64,000 nt of DNA from Hoeflea algicola (GCF_026619415.1 NZ_JAOVZR010000001.1:434001-498000), one strand, 5' to 3'; numbered from the stretch's first letter, positions 17,538 through 26,875 are shown. Notes: generated by a model from the sequence alone, not told the origin. Numbers and translations: made by a program.

Positions 17538-18505
17538 GCAGCCAAGCCCTTCACCCTCTCCAGCGTCTGATCCGGGTCCGCGAATTTGGCCTGCTTGCCA
17601 TCATCATCCTGATATCGGTGGGGATGAGCTTTGCATCGCCTTACTTTTTGACCTGGTCGAACATGCGCGCAATCATGCTGTCGTTCTCGATCGAGGGAAT
17701 CGTGGTGATCGGCATGACGATCCTGCTGATTGTCGGCGGTATCGACCTGTCGGTCGGCTCTGTCGTCTGCCTGTCAATGGTCATTGGCGGCGCGTTGTTT
17801 CTGGCTGGCATCGATCCGTGGATAGCAAGCCTGATTGCCATCGCCTGCTGCGGTTTCATTGGCTTTCTGATGGGGCAGATCGTCACCCGCATCGGCCTGC
17901 ATTTCTTCATCGTTTCGCTGGCCGTGATGGTGATTGCGCGCGGGTTGTGCCTGTTGATCACCCGGGGGACGCCGCAGTCGCTGTTCTCGCTGCCGCCGTC
18001 CTTCAAGTTCATCGGCCAGGGCACGATCAAGGGCCTGCCTTTCGTGATCGTCATCTTTTTCGTGCTGATCGCTTTGTTCGATGTGCTGCTTCGGCGGTCG
18101 ACCTTGTTCCGGCGGGTCTATTACACCGGCAGCAATGAAAAGGCCGCCCGGTTCTCGGGTATCAACACCAACCGCACCAAGGTCATCTGCGCCACCATAT
18201 GCAGCACATTGGCCGGGGTGGCCGGCGTTGTCTACATGGCCCGGTTCGGTGCGGCGACACCGCAATTCGGGGTCGGCATGGAACTCAGCGTGATCGCCGC
18301 GGCGGTGATCGGCGGCGCCAGCCTCAACGGTGGTTCCGGCACCATTGCCGGTGCGGTGCTCGGCGCTGGACTGCTGTCGCTGGTTACATCCTCACTGATC
18401 CTTCTCGACGTGCCCGTGTACTGGCAGGACATCATCCGCGGCGGCATTCTGCTGGTCGCTGTCACAGCCGACCACATGCTCAACAGCCGCAAGTCGAGAG
18501 GCTAG
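17534..18505 (+). CDS. sugar ABC transporter permease (RbsC-like)
   Basis: 323 aa, mostly hydrophobic with eight or more predicted membrane helices, as in BPD_transp_2 family permeases. The marker IVGGIDLSVGSVV and the C-terminal loop GGASLNGGSGTIAGAVLGA are characteristic of the RbsC/XylH/AraH group. The start codon overlaps the ATPase stop (ATGA), so the two are translationally coupled. Only one permease gene is present, consistent with a homodimeric channel. The regulator gene follows after 3 nt. Confidence 0.93.
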   Translation: MSSQALHPLQRLIRVREFGLLAIIILISVGMSFASPYFLTWSNMRAIMLSFSIEGIVVIGMTILLIVGGIDLSVGSVVCLSMVIGGALFLAGIDPWIASLIAIACCGFIGFLMGQIVTRIGLHFFIVSLAVMVIARGLCLLITRGTPQSLFSLPPSFKFIGQGTIKGLPFVIVIFFVLIALFDVLLRRSTLFRRVYYTGSNEKAARFSGINTNRTKVICATICSTLAGVAGVVYMARFGAATPQFGVGMELSVIAAAVIGGASLNGGSGTIAGAVLGAGLLSLVTSSLILLDVPVYWQDIIRGGILLVAVTADHMLNSRKSRG

Positions 18506-18508
18506 AAA

Positions 18509-19492
18509 ATGGCAGCTCCGCTCTACAGCGACAGTGAACGGCTGCGGCGTATCTATCAGGTGCTGGTGTTGTTCTACCAAGAGCACCGCTCGCAGGCTGA
18601 CATTGCCAAGCACATGGGCATTTCGCCGGCCACCATCAATCGCATGATCCGCGAGGGGCACGAGCGCGGGTTGGTGGAGATCAAACTGCACGCGCCGTTC
18701 GGCATGGAGGCGGAACTCAAGACGCGTCTCAAGCAATTGGGCAATCTCGATTCCGCGGTGGCCGTCCACGCGCCATCGAGCGACCCGGCCATCGTGCTCA
18801 AGGCCGTCGCCGAGGCGGCGGCGACGGCGCTGCTTGACCAATTGTCGGACGGCATGACCATTGCTGTTTCCGGCGGCGAAGGCCTCTGTGCTCTCATTGA
18901 GGCCATTGCTCCGAAACGGAAATATGATGTCCGGGTGATTCCGGCGACGGGGGGCGTGCAGGGCCGGTTCCGCACCGACGTCAACCATGTCGCGGTGGAG
19001 TTGGCCGAAAAGCTCGGCGGCGTTGCCTACCAACTCTACGCGCCGCTGTTTGCTGCCAGCGAGGAAGAGCGCGCCGCGTTGATCCGCGCAGAGGCCAACC
19101 GGTCGGTTCTCGACATGGCCAAGAAAGCGGACATCGCGGTCTTCGGCATCGGCTCGGTCGAGGAAGAAGATTCCACCTATCTTTCACTTACCGACGCCAT
19201 CGGCCGTGAAGCGTTGCAGCTTGCCCGTCCGACAGGAGAAGTGCTCGCTCATCTGGTGACCGAAACCGGAGAGCTTTGTGATCACCCCACCAACCGCAGG
19301 CTGGTGGCCCTGACACTCGAGGAACTGGCGAGCATTCCACATCGGATCGCAATCGCTTCGGGAACCAAGAAAGTATCGCCCATAGCCGCCGTGCTCAGGG
19401 GAGGTCTGGCCAGCAGCGTGATTACCGACGAGCGCACGGCGACGGCTGTCGTGGAAATGATGAAAGGCAAGAATGATGCAAATGAAGCGTGA
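18509..19492 (+). CDS. SorC-family (EryD-like) transcriptional regulator
   Basis: 327 aa, the usual SorC length. The N-terminal helix-turn-helix is SQADIAKHMGISPATINRMIREG. The C-terminal domain is the sugar-phosphate-binding SorC fold, with an ISGGEG-type phosphate loop seen as IAVSGGEGLC and later ADIAVFGIGSVEEE. SorC proteins sense a phosphorylated pathway intermediate, which fits the kinase, dehydrogenase and aldolase in this operon. The rhizobial and Brucella erythritol operons carry a related regulator (EryD), so a polyol-phosphate effector is plausible. It probably acts at the palindrome 14785-14817. Its end overlaps the aldo/keto reductase start by 20 nt. Confidence 0.9.
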   Translation: MAAPLYSDSERLRRIYQVLVLFYQEHRSQADIAKHMGISPATINRMIREGHERGLVEIKLHAPFGMEAELKTRLKQLGNLDSAVAVHAPSSDPAIVLKAVAEAAATALLDQLSDGMTIAVSGGEGLCALIEAIAPKRKYDVRVIPATGGVQGRFRTDVNHVAVELAEKLGGVAYQLYAPLFAASEEERAALIRAEANRSVLDMAKKADIAVFGIGSVEEEDSTYLSLTDAIGREALQLARPTGEVLAHLVTETGELCDHPTNRRLVALTLEELASIPHRIAIASGTKKVSPIAAVLRGGLASSVITDERTATAVVEMMKGKNDANEA

Positions 19493-20468
19493 AATCGGGA
19501 CCAGCGGCATATCCGCAACCGCAGTCGGACTGGGCACCTGGGCCATGGGTGGATGGATGTGGGGCGGTGGCGATGACGCCGCTTCGATCGCCGCAATCCG
19601 CGCCTCGTTGGACGCCGGCATCACCCTGATCGATACCGCACCGGCCTACGGGCTGGGCCGCGCCGAAGAGATCGTCGGCCGCGCAATCGCCGGGCGACGT
19701 GACGAAGTCGTGCTGGTGACCAAATGTGGCCTGGTCTGGGACACGGATGAAGGCCGTCCGTTTGTTGAGCAGGATGGCAAGATGATCCATCGCTATCTTG
19801 GCGCACGCTCGGTGCGCGATGAGCTTGAGGCCAGCCTTAAACGGCTGGGGACCGATCACGTTGATGTCTTCATAACCCATTGGCAAGATCCCACGACACC
19901 AATCGCCGAAACGATGGAAGCGCTTCTCGCGCTCAAGGCCGAGGGCAAAACCAGGGCGATCGGTATCAGCAACGCGGATCCACAGGATCTGGCGGCCTAT
20001 CTCGCAGCCGGCCCCGTCGATTGCGTCCAGGAAGCCTACAATATGCTCGACCGGGGCCTGGAAAAGACCCTGCTGCCGACTTGCCTCGACGAGGGTGTCT
20101 CGGTGATTAGCTATTCCAGCCTTGCGCTTGGCCTGCTCACCGGCCGCATCAATTCGGATCGGGTGTTTGGAGGCGACGATTTGCGCCGCACCAATCCGCG
20201 GTTTTCGCCGGATAACCTGCAGCGGGTGTCCGATTTCACTGCTTTGCTCGAACCGATGGCGCAAACCCGTGGCGTCAATGTGGGCGAGATCGTTATCGCT
20301 TGGACCCTGGCACAACCGGGCATTACCTTCTCGTTGTGCGGGGCGCGAAATGCAGAACAGGCGGCCGAAAACGCGCGCGCCGGAAGCCTGCGGCTGACTG
20401 CCGAGGAACTCCGCCTCATTGATGGGGCCATCGCCGAGCATCTCGGTCCCGTTGCGTCGGCGGCGTGA
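19473..20468 (+). CDS. aldo/keto reductase
   Basis: 331 aa NADPH-dependent oxidoreductase with an (alpha/beta)8 barrel. Visible landmarks are DTAPAYGLGRAEEIVG (catalytic Asp and Tyr), VTKCG (Lys), DVFITHWQDP (His) and the NADPH site LTAEELRLIDGA near the C-terminus. It resembles the YajO/Tas-like AKR group more than xylose reductase. In this operon it may reduce the aldehyde released by the aldolase or oxidise the incoming polyol; both are inferences. It overlaps the regulator gene upstream and the GlpD-like gene downstream (GTGA at 20465). Confidence 0.9.
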   Translation: MMQMKREIGTSGISATAVGLGTWAMGGWMWGGGDDAASIAAIRASLDAGITLIDTAPAYGLGRAEEIVGRAIAGRRDEVVLVTKCGLVWDTDEGRPFVEQDGKMIHRYLGARSVRDELEASLKRLGTDHVDVFITHWQDPTTPIAETMEALLALKAEGKTRAIGISNADPQDLAAYLAAGPVDCVQEAYNMLDRGLEKTLLPTCLDEGVSVISYSSLALGLLTGRINSDRVFGGDDLRRTNPRFSPDNLQRVSDFTALLEPMAQTRGVNVGEIVIAWTLAQPGITFSLCGARNAEQAAENARAGSLRLTAEELRLIDGAIAEHLGPVASAA

Positions 20469-22174
20469 ACATGGATCGTTCGCCGTCCCAGCTGCAAGAT
20501 CCGACCCCGCCGCCGGAGGCCGTCGATGTGCTCATCATCGGCGGCGGCATAAATGGCATCAGCACCTTCCGGGAACTGGCGTTGCAAGGCGTGAACGTGG
20601 TTCTGATGGAGCGCGACGATTTCTGCTCCGGGGCGAGTGCGGCTTTGTCGCGGATGGTTCATGGCGGCCTTCGCTACCTGGAAAACGGCGAATTCCGCCT
20701 GGTCAGGCAATCGCTTGAGGAGCGCGACCGCCTTCTCAACAATGCCCCGCATTGTGTGTCACCGCTGCCCACCGTGGTTCCGATCATGACCTGGTTCCGC
20801 GGCACCCTGGCCACCACCGCGGCCTTTTTCAATCTTGCCGGCAAGCCGCGCCACCGGCCTGGTCTCATGATCCGCCTTGGCCTGACGCTTTATGACGTGA
20901 TGTCCTGGCGCAGCCGGTCGATGCCTCGGCACAAGGGGCTGAGCCGCGCAGCCATCCGCAAGCTTGTGCCTGGTATCACCGACAAGGCGGTTGGTGGCGT
21001 GCTCTATTTTGACGCTCGTGTGACCAATCCTGAGCGGCTCGGTGTCGAGATGGTGATTGAGACCGAGGCGGCCACCGATGCCCGTGCCTTTTCCTATACC
21101 GAGATTGTCTCAGGGGATCGCACCGGACTGGTGTGGCGGGACAGGCTTAGCGGCGCCGAGGGCCGGATCGTGCCTAAAGTGGTGGTCAATGCCACCGGCG
21201 CATGGGTCGACAAGGTTTCGACACGGATCGACCGGGGCAACGATCAGAAGCGGGTGGAGGGAACCAAGGGCTCGCATTTGATGATCAACAACGAGGCTCT
21301 TAAAGCCGCGTTGGGCGATCGCATGGTCTACTACGAGAACGCCGATGGCCGCATCTGCATTACCTTCGCCCATGCCGGCTCGGTGATGGTGGGCTCGACC
21401 GATATACGGGTAGAGGATCCTGACAGCGCTGTGTGCTTCGAGGACGAGAAGGCCTATATGCTTTCCGCGCTTGCGAACGTCTTTCCATCCATCGTTGTCA
21501 AGGACGAGGAAATCGTTCATGTCTTTACCGGTGTGCGTCCGTTGCCGGTGAGTGCCGAAGGCTTTACCGGCCGCATCAGCCGCGATCATTCCATCGATGT
21601 GGAAGCGCCGGGTGCGCGTGATTATGCCGTACTGACCCTGATCGGCGGCAAGTGGACTACCTTCCGCATCTTCGGCGAGGAGGTTGCCGATCTTGCGCTC
21701 TCCAGGCTCGGAATTCCCCGGAAAGTCGATACCCGAAATCTTCGCATTGGTGGTGGGCGCGACTTCCCGACGGAGTCGCCAGCGCGTGAACACTGGTTGC
21801 GCGAGATTGCCGCGCGAACCGCGCTGCCGCTGGAGTGTGTTCGAACGCTGGCAGGGCGCTATGGCAGTCGCGCTGCCGATGTGGCCGCCTATTGCGCCGC
21901 AGAGGCCGACGGTCCGCTGCTGACAGCCAGTGACTATAGCCGCCGGGAAATGCTGTTTCTGGTCAGGAACGAGCGGGTGCGCGAGCTCGGGGATATCCTG
22001 CTGCGGCGCACCACACTCGGCATCGAGGGGCGCATCACGGCTGATTTGCTGGCCGAAGTATCGGAATTGCTGGCGGCCCCACTGGGATGGACCGAAAGCC
22101 AGAGGCAAGCTGCCATCGACCGTTTCAATCAAACCTTCGCTCGCCGCCACCGCATGCAGCAAAGCAAAGCCTGA
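20465..22174 (+). CDS. GlpD/EryB-like FAD-dependent polyol-phosphate dehydrogenase
   Basis: 569 aa flavoprotein of the glycerol-3-phosphate dehydrogenase family. The FAD motif DVLIIGGGINGISTFREL is followed by ALSRMVHGGLRYLENGEFRLV, the signature of GlpD-type enzymes, and by KVVVNATGAWVD. A DAO_C domain occupies the last 130 residues. Relatives oxidise glycerol-3-phosphate or, as EryB, erythritol 4-phosphate, passing electrons to quinone at the membrane. Lying between a kinase and an aldolase it probably oxidises the phosphorylated polyol to a ketose phosphate (inference). It starts at GTG 20465, overlapping the reductase stop; ATG 20471 is an alternative. Confidence 0.88.
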   Translation: MNMDRSPSQLQDPTPPPEAVDVLIIGGGINGISTFRELALQGVNVVLMERDDFCSGASAALSRMVHGGLRYLENGEFRLVRQSLEERDRLLNNAPHCVSPLPTVVPIMTWFRGTLATTAAFFNLAGKPRHRPGLMIRLGLTLYDVMSWRSRSMPRHKGLSRAAIRKLVPGITDKAVGGVLYFDARVTNPERLGVEMVIETEAATDARAFSYTEIVSGDRTGLVWRDRLSGAEGRIVPKVVVNATGAWVDKVSTRIDRGNDQKRVEGTKGSHLMINNEALKAALGDRMVYYENADGRICITFAHAGSVMVGSTDIRVEDPDSAVCFEDEKAYMLSALANVFPSIVVKDEEIVHVFTGVRPLPVSAEGFTGRISRDHSIDVEAPGARDYAVLTLIGGKWTTFRIFGEEVADLALSRLGIPRKVDTRNLRIGGGRDFPTESPAREHWLREIAARTALPLECVRTLAGRYGSRAADVAAYCAAEADGPLLTASDYSRREMLFLVRNERVRELGDILLRRTTLGIEGRITADLLAEVSELLAAPLGWTESQRQAAIDRFNQTFARRHRMQQSKA

Positions 22175-22185
22175 AAGGAAATCTC

Positions 22186-23031
22186 ATGTATCTCACCAAA
22201 AAGGTTCGTCTCAACCGGCTGATGAACAATGGCCGCTGTCTCGATGTGGCCATCGACCACGGCGTCTGCAACGAACCGAGCTTCATGTCTGGTCTTGAGG
22301 ACATGGAGAGCGTGGTCAACACGCTCGTGGCTGCCGGGCCGGATGCGATCCAGATGAATTACGGCCAGTCGGACCTGCTGCAGACCTTGCCGGGCCGCAA
22401 TCGGCCGGCGTTGGTGATGCGCGTCGACATGGGTAATCCCTATAATCCCGTGCGCCACAGCGAGATGTGGGCGGTGATGCAGAACCAGTCGGATCCCATT
22501 CTGGCAGCGCTGCGAATGGATGCCGCCTGCGTGGTGGTCAACCTATTCATGCTGCCGGGTGAGCCGGGGCTGTTCCGCCAATGCGTCGAGAATATCGGCC
22601 GGCTGGGCAATGACTGCGAGAAGTACGGCATGCCACTGATGATCGAGCCGCTGGTGATGCAGCCCAACGAAAATGGCGGCTATCTTGTCGACGGTGACAC
22701 GGAAAAAGTGGTTACGCTGGTGCGCCTGGCGCGCGAGATGGGCGCAGACATCATCAAGGCCGACCCAACTACGGATCCCACCGATTTCGTTCATGTGGTT
22801 CAGGCGGCGCGTTGTCCCGTGCTGGTGCGCGGTGGCGGCAAGGCTGACCTGATGCAGGTATTCCGAAACTCTGCCGAGTTGATGCGCCAAGGTGCCCACG
22901 GGATGGTTTACGGACGCAACATTTACCAGCATGCCAATCCGCGGGCCGTTGTGGCAGCACTGATGGCGATGATCCACGACGGCGCCGACGCCGACAAGGC
23001 TTGGGCCATCTATGAGCAGGGCGGCGCTTGA
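22186..23031 (+). CDS. class I aldolase, DhnA/LsrF type
   Basis: 281 aa TIM-barrel aldolase. The start is ATG 22186 with GAAAGGAAATCTC upstream; an open frame extends to 22087 without a good site. Marks of the FbaB/DhnA/LsrF group are VAIDHGVCNEPSF near the N-terminus, the probable Schiff-base Lys in GADIIKADPTTD, and the phosphate-binding end VLVRGGGKAD with GAHGMVYGRNIYQ. It would cleave a ketose phosphate, probably to DHAP and an aldehyde, completing a kinase, dehydrogenase, aldolase sequence. The exact substrate is unknown. It overlaps the kinase start (TGATG). Confidence 0.87.
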   Translation: MYLTKKVRLNRLMNNGRCLDVAIDHGVCNEPSFMSGLEDMESVVNTLVAAGPDAIQMNYGQSDLLQTLPGRNRPALVMRVDMGNPYNPVRHSEMWAVMQNQSDPILAALRMDAACVVVNLFMLPGEPGLFRQCVENIGRLGNDCEKYGMPLMIEPLVMQPNENGGYLVDGDTEKVVTLVRLAREMGADIIKADPTTDPTDFVHVVQAARCPVLVRGGGKADLMQVFRNSAELMRQGAHGMVYGRNIYQHANPRAVVAALMAMIHDGADADKAWAIYEQGGA

Positions 23032-24536
23032 TGGACGCCTATCTGGGAATTGACGCCGGCAATACCGGCGTCAAGGCAGTGTTGTTCGATGAGACGGGCC
23101 GCGAGCTGGCCCGTGCCCATCGCGATACCGGTGGCACCAGCCCCGCGCCGGGCATGGTTGAACGCGATGTCGAGGTGCTGCGGTCTGATCTTGCCGATCT
23201 GGTTGTCGAGGTGCTTGCCAAGGGCGGGGTACCGGGGTCTGCGGTGAAGGGCGTCGGGACGGCCGGCCATGGCAACGGACTCTATCTGCTCGATGCCCAG
23301 GGCAAGGCGCTTGCCGCCATCCAGTCGCTCGATACGCGTGCTGCCGGACTGGTGACGCAATGGGACGCAGACGGCACCTCGGATGCGGTCAACCGCCTGG
23401 CACGGCAACGGCCCTGGGCCTCGCAAACCCCGACACTGATGGCCTGGATGGCCGAGCATCGTCCCGAAGTGTTGCAAGCGGCTGCGCACGTGCTGATGTG
23501 CAAGGATGTTGTCACCCATGCACTGACCGGGGAGGTGGTCAGCGACATTTCCGACATGGGAGGTGCCGGGCTCCTTAATCTGCCGGCCAATTGCTACGAT
23601 GATGACCTTCTTGCAGCCTACGGTCTGTCGGAATACCAGCGGCTGTTGCCGCGGCTTTTGTGGCCGACCGAAGTCGCAGGCCACGTCACCGGCGAGGTTG
23701 CGCGCAAGACCGGGCTCATCGAGGGAACGCCGGTGGTTGCCGGCCTTTTCGATGTGGTCGCAAGTGCCATCGGCGCCGGTGTGACCCAAATCGGCCAAGC
23801 CTCCACAATCATCGGCACCTGGAGCATCAACCAGGCGATCGTGGCGGAGCCAGCGGCTGCGGTATTCATGTCTTGCGGCGTGGCGCCGGGCCGCTACATG
23901 TCGATGGAAAACTCGGCCACGTCGGCGGCCAATCTTGAATGGGTCGCCCACCACCTTCTCGGCCATGACGAGCGTCGGCAGGCGCGCGGGGCGTTTGCCT
24001 TGGCCGATGAGTTGGCGCTCGCCGCACCGTTGCGTGCCGATGGCCCGTTCTACCATCCCTATCTTTATGGTGCAGGCACCAACCCGGCAGCTCGCGCCGG
24101 TTTCATGGGACTGGCCGGTTGGCACGATACTGGCGACCTGATGCGGGCACTGTTCGAGGGCGTGGCATTTGCCCACCTTGCCCATATCAACAAAATGCGC
24201 GCAGCCGGCGTCGACTTCGGCCGGATCACGATATCTGGCGGCGGGGCAAAGAGCCCGCTGTGGCCGCAGATGCTTGCCGATATGCTCGATGCTTCGGTGG
24301 ATGTGGCTGCACAACCGGAATCTGGCGCTCTTGGCGCGGCGATGGCAGCAGCTGTGGGCAGCGGAAGGTTCCCGGATCTTGATGCTGCTGCCGCTGCGAT
24401 GGTGGCACCGGCCACTGAGCTTCGTTCCGACGCACAGCGTTCCAGATTGTATCAACGGCGGTTCGCCCTATGGCAGCAGATAGAACAGTCTATGGCACCA
24501 CACTGGGCATCTCTGGCCAACTTGACGGATGTCTAA
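23031..24536 (+). CDS. FGGY-family carbohydrate kinase (EryA/LyxK-like)
   Basis: 501 aa sugar kinase of the ASKHA fold. The N-terminal phosphate loop is LGIDAGNTGVKAVLFD. GTAGHGNGLYLLD, GTPVVAGLFDVVASAIGAG, GTWSINQAI and the C-terminal ATP motif ITISGGGAKSPLWPQMLAD follow in family order. The pattern is closest, as far as I recall, to L-xylulokinase LyxK and erythritol kinase EryA rather than glycerol kinase. ATG 23031 overlaps the aldolase stop; a TTG at 23028 is also in frame. As the last gene of the operon it probably phosphorylates the imported polyol or ketose in the first intracellular step. Confidence 0.9.
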   Translation: MDAYLGIDAGNTGVKAVLFDETGRELARAHRDTGGTSPAPGMVERDVEVLRSDLADLVVEVLAKGGVPGSAVKGVGTAGHGNGLYLLDAQGKALAAIQSLDTRAAGLVTQWDADGTSDAVNRLARQRPWASQTPTLMAWMAEHRPEVLQAAAHVLMCKDVVTHALTGEVVSDISDMGGAGLLNLPANCYDDDLLAAYGLSEYQRLLPRLLWPTEVAGHVTGEVARKTGLIEGTPVVAGLFDVVASAIGAGVTQIGQASTIIGTWSINQAIVAEPAAAVFMSCGVAPGRYMSMENSATSAANLEWVAHHLLGHDERRQARGAFALADELALAAPLRADGPFYHPYLYGAGTNPAARAGFMGLAGWHDTGDLMRALFEGVAFAHLAHINKMRAAGVDFGRITISGGGAKSPLWPQMLADMLDASVDVAAQPESGALGAAMAAAVGSGRFPDLDAAAAAMVAPATELRSDAQRSRLYQRRFALWQQIEQSMAPHWASLANLTDV

Positions 24537-24605
24537 AATGAACTGAAATCAAGGCAATTGGCGCTGGTGAGCTACTCCCCGACTGTTCGACGGTGTCCGT
24601 GGTAA

Positions 24606-24740
24606 TTTAAGCTACTTTCGGCTCCAGTTGATCGGTTTCGATGCTGTAAAAGTAAACCACGGCCGGCTGTGCGCCTTAAGCGGCGTGAGGTCGCTGGTGG
24701 TTGTAGAAGGTGATCTGTCGCCCGACAGATTGAGCGTTTT
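24606..24740 (-). mobile_element. IS3-family OrfB (integrase) C-terminal remnant
   Basis: The minus strand reads RQITFYNHQRPHAA, a stop, and then in another frame GAQPAVVYFYSIETDQLEP ending KVA and a stop at 24606-24608. Together these are the end of an IS3-type transposase: the YNxxRPH integrase motif followed by the usual PAVVY and IETDQ tail. A frame slip separates the two halves, and nothing recognisable lies upstream, so it is dead. The intact end faces the sugar operon. No gene is seen elsewhere in 24537-24794. Confidence 0.75.
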
Positions 24741-24794
24741 GCAAAGCACATGGCCGATCAAGACCAGCGTCCGACACCCGATACCAATCTCACG

Positions 24795-26156
24795 TCATGT
24801 TTCCTTGACCACCGGCAAAACCACTTTCGCACGTAGTCCTCCTTCAGCACGGTTTTCGAGCATTATCTGACCGCCATGGGCAACAATGATCGTTCGTGCG
24901 ATGGAGAGGCCGAGACCGGCGCCGCCGGTTTCGAGGCTGCGGCTGTCGTCGCCGCGGGTAAAGGGCTGGAACATCGCGTTCTGACGGGCCGGCGGAATGC
25001 CTGGACCATTGTCCTCGATGGTAACGATAGCATGTTGCCCGTCTTGCAAGAGCGTAACCGTCGCCTCTTCGCCATATCGCACCGCGTTGTCGATAAGGTT
25101 GCCGATAGCCCGGCCAAGGCCGACGCGGCGGCCCTCCACCTGAACATTTGCTTTAACGTTGCATACTGCTCCACGATCCTCGCAAAGCTGCTTGAGCAGT
25201 TGGCCGAGATCAAGCGACAGCATCTTTTCCACATCCTGGCCTTCACGGGCATAGCTGATCAGGCCATCGGCCATGACTGTCATCCCGTCGAGGGTTTTGA
25301 CCATCCCATCACGCAATTCTTCGTCATCAACCATTTCGGCACGGATACGCAGGCTGGTCATGGGGGTGCGTAAATCATGGCCGACGGCGGCGAGCATCCG
25401 CATGCGTTCCGCATCGAATTGAGAGATTTCGGCCTGCATTGCATTAAACGCCCGCGCAGCTTGACGCATTTCCCGTGCTCCTTTTTCGGGTACCCGCGCA
25501 GTGCGGTCGCCGCGCCCGGCAGCCTGGGCTGCCTGCGAAAGCTGGCTGAGTGGTTTGGTCAGGTGGCGAGCGAGAACAATGGCAACGCCAAGCACCGAAA
25601 GAAGCGACAGGGAAAGCACGGTCAAAAACGGCCTGCTGTCGACACGGCCGGCGCGTGACGGTGCACCGTTGGTGACGACATTGAGCCACTCGGACTGTCC
25701 GTTCCGCGCGCTCAGCGGAATGGTGATGGCAATCACCTGATCTGTATGGGTGGCGCCGTTGCGATCCGCACCGGGCGGAAGCGGCCGGTCTATGATTGCC
25801 ACGCTCACATCCTGCCGGCCCAGCGTTTCGGCGAGCTGGGATGCGATGTACCTGGCCCGTGTGCCTGTCTCGGTCTCGGTCAGCAACGGGGCATCTTCCA
25901 CACGGACGCGGGCGAAGCGTGTCGATGCGTCCCGTGCAATCACCTGCCGAAGCTGGGCGTTTACTGCCTCCATCGCAGGAATCAGTGCTGCTATCCGTTC
26001 GATTTCGCGTTCCTCCCGGGCCTGTTGATCGAAACTCTGCTGCTGAAACGCGAGCACGGCGAGCGCGATGATGTTGGCGGCAATAATGGCGATCGCCAGC
26101 AGGAAGACGAGCCGGGCGGCGAGGGAATCGGGCAACAGGAGTTTGAGGCGGTTCAT
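24795..26156 (-). CDS. two-component sensor histidine kinase (EnvZ/CpxA-like)
   Basis: 453 aa inner-membrane kinase starting at ATG 26156, which overlaps the response-regulator stop (ATGA). A first membrane helix (about residues 12-38) and a second (about 175-197, LTVLSLSLLSVLGVAIVLAR) bracket a periplasmic domain of some 135 residues. HAMP, H-box (AVGHDLRTPMTSLRIRAE), N-box (GNLIDNAVRYGEE) and G1 (IEDNGPGIPP) motifs follow in order, with GAGLGLSIA as G2. The gene lies downstream of the regulator, and the pair is divergent from the EF-hand, cytochrome b561 and RND genes. A stress affecting the envelope or periplasm is a plausible signal; the ligand is unknown. Confidence 0.93.
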   Translation of the reverse strand: MNRLKLLLPDSLAARLVFLLAIAIIAANIIALAVLAFQQQSFDQQAREEREIERIAALIPAMEAVNAQLRQVIARDASTRFARVRVEDAPLLTETETGTRARYIASQLAETLGRQDVSVAIIDRPLPPGADRNGATHTDQVIAITIPLSARNGQSEWLNVVTNGAPSRAGRVDSRPFLTVLSLSLLSVLGVAIVLARHLTKPLSQLSQAAQAAGRGDRTARVPEKGAREMRQAARAFNAMQAEISQFDAERMRMLAAVGHDLRTPMTSLRIRAEMVDDEELRDGMVKTLDGMTVMADGLISYAREGQDVEKMLSLDLGQLLKQLCEDRGAVCNVKANVQVEGRRVGLGRAIGNLIDNAVRYGEEATVTLLQDGQHAIVTIEDNGPGIPPARQNAMFQPFTRGDDSRSLETGGAGLGLSIARTIIVAHGGQIMLENRAEGGLRAKVVLPVVKET

Positions 26157-26875
26157 CAATTGGCCTCGCTCACGTTTGCCACCAACCGGTACCCACCGCC
26201 CCATTCGGTCACCAGCAGCTGTGGATTTTTCGGGTCGTCTTCGACTTTTCGGCGCAATCGGCTGATCTGGTTGTCGATGGCGCGATCATAGGCTTTGGCT
26301 TCGCGCCCGGCTGTCAGGTCAAGCAGCGTGGCGCGGGTCAGCACCGTGCGCGGCTGATCGAGGAAAATGGCGAGAAGCCGGTTTTCGGCGGTGGTCAGGT
26401 CGATGCTCCGGCCGTCTTCATGGGTGAGTTTCATGACGTCCGGATCGTGGGTCCAGTCAGCGAACCGGCGCTTACTGCTGGGAGGCGGCGCTGCTTCCGG
26501 CGGTGCACGGCGCAGAATCGCCCGTGCCCGCGCCAGCAGTTCGCGCGGGTTGAAGGGTTTGATCAGGTAATCGTCAGCGCCCAGTTCGAGGCCGACGATG
26601 CGGTCGGTTTCGTCCGCCATGGCGGTCAGCAGCAATACGGGCGGACCGTTATGCGCAACCAGCCACCGGCACAGGCTCAACCCGTCCTCACCGGGCATCA
26701 TGATGTCAAGCACGACCAGATGGATGGAGGCTTCCGCCAGGATTTCGCGCGCTTCGGCGGCATGTGCGGCAAGCCGTGTCCGGAACCCCTGCTTGCGCAG
26801 ATACTGGCCGAGCGGCTCGCGAATGTCGCGGGCATCGTCGACGATCAGGATTTGCGGTGCGATCGGGTCTGTCAT
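26156..26875 (-). CDS. OmpR-family response regulator
   Basis: 239 aa. The receiver domain (residues 8-120) has the acidic pair IVDDARD, the phosphoacceptor Asp57 in VVLDIMMPGEDG, the Thr of LLTAMADE and the Lys of LIKPFNPRELLAR. A winged-helix DNA-binding domain follows (RLLAIFLDQPRTVLTRATLLDL, then RAIDNQISRLRRKVE and GGGYRLV). AAGGAGA lies just upstream of ATG 26875. The kinase gene overlaps its stop. The 242-bp divergent gap to the EF-hand gene contains inverted and direct repeats that could be its binding sites (26973-27016). Confidence 0.95.
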   Translation of the reverse strand: MTDPIAPQILIVDDARDIREPLGQYLRKQGFRTRLAAHAAEAREILAEASIHLVVLDIMMPGEDGLSLCRWLVAHNGPPVLLLTAMADETDRIVGLELGADDYLIKPFNPRELLARARAILRRAPPEAAPPPSSKRRFADWTHDPDVMKLTHEDGRSIDLTTAENRLLAIFLDQPRTVLTRATLLDLTAGREAKAYDRAIDNQISRLRRKVEDDPKNPQLLVTEWGGGYRLVANVSEAN

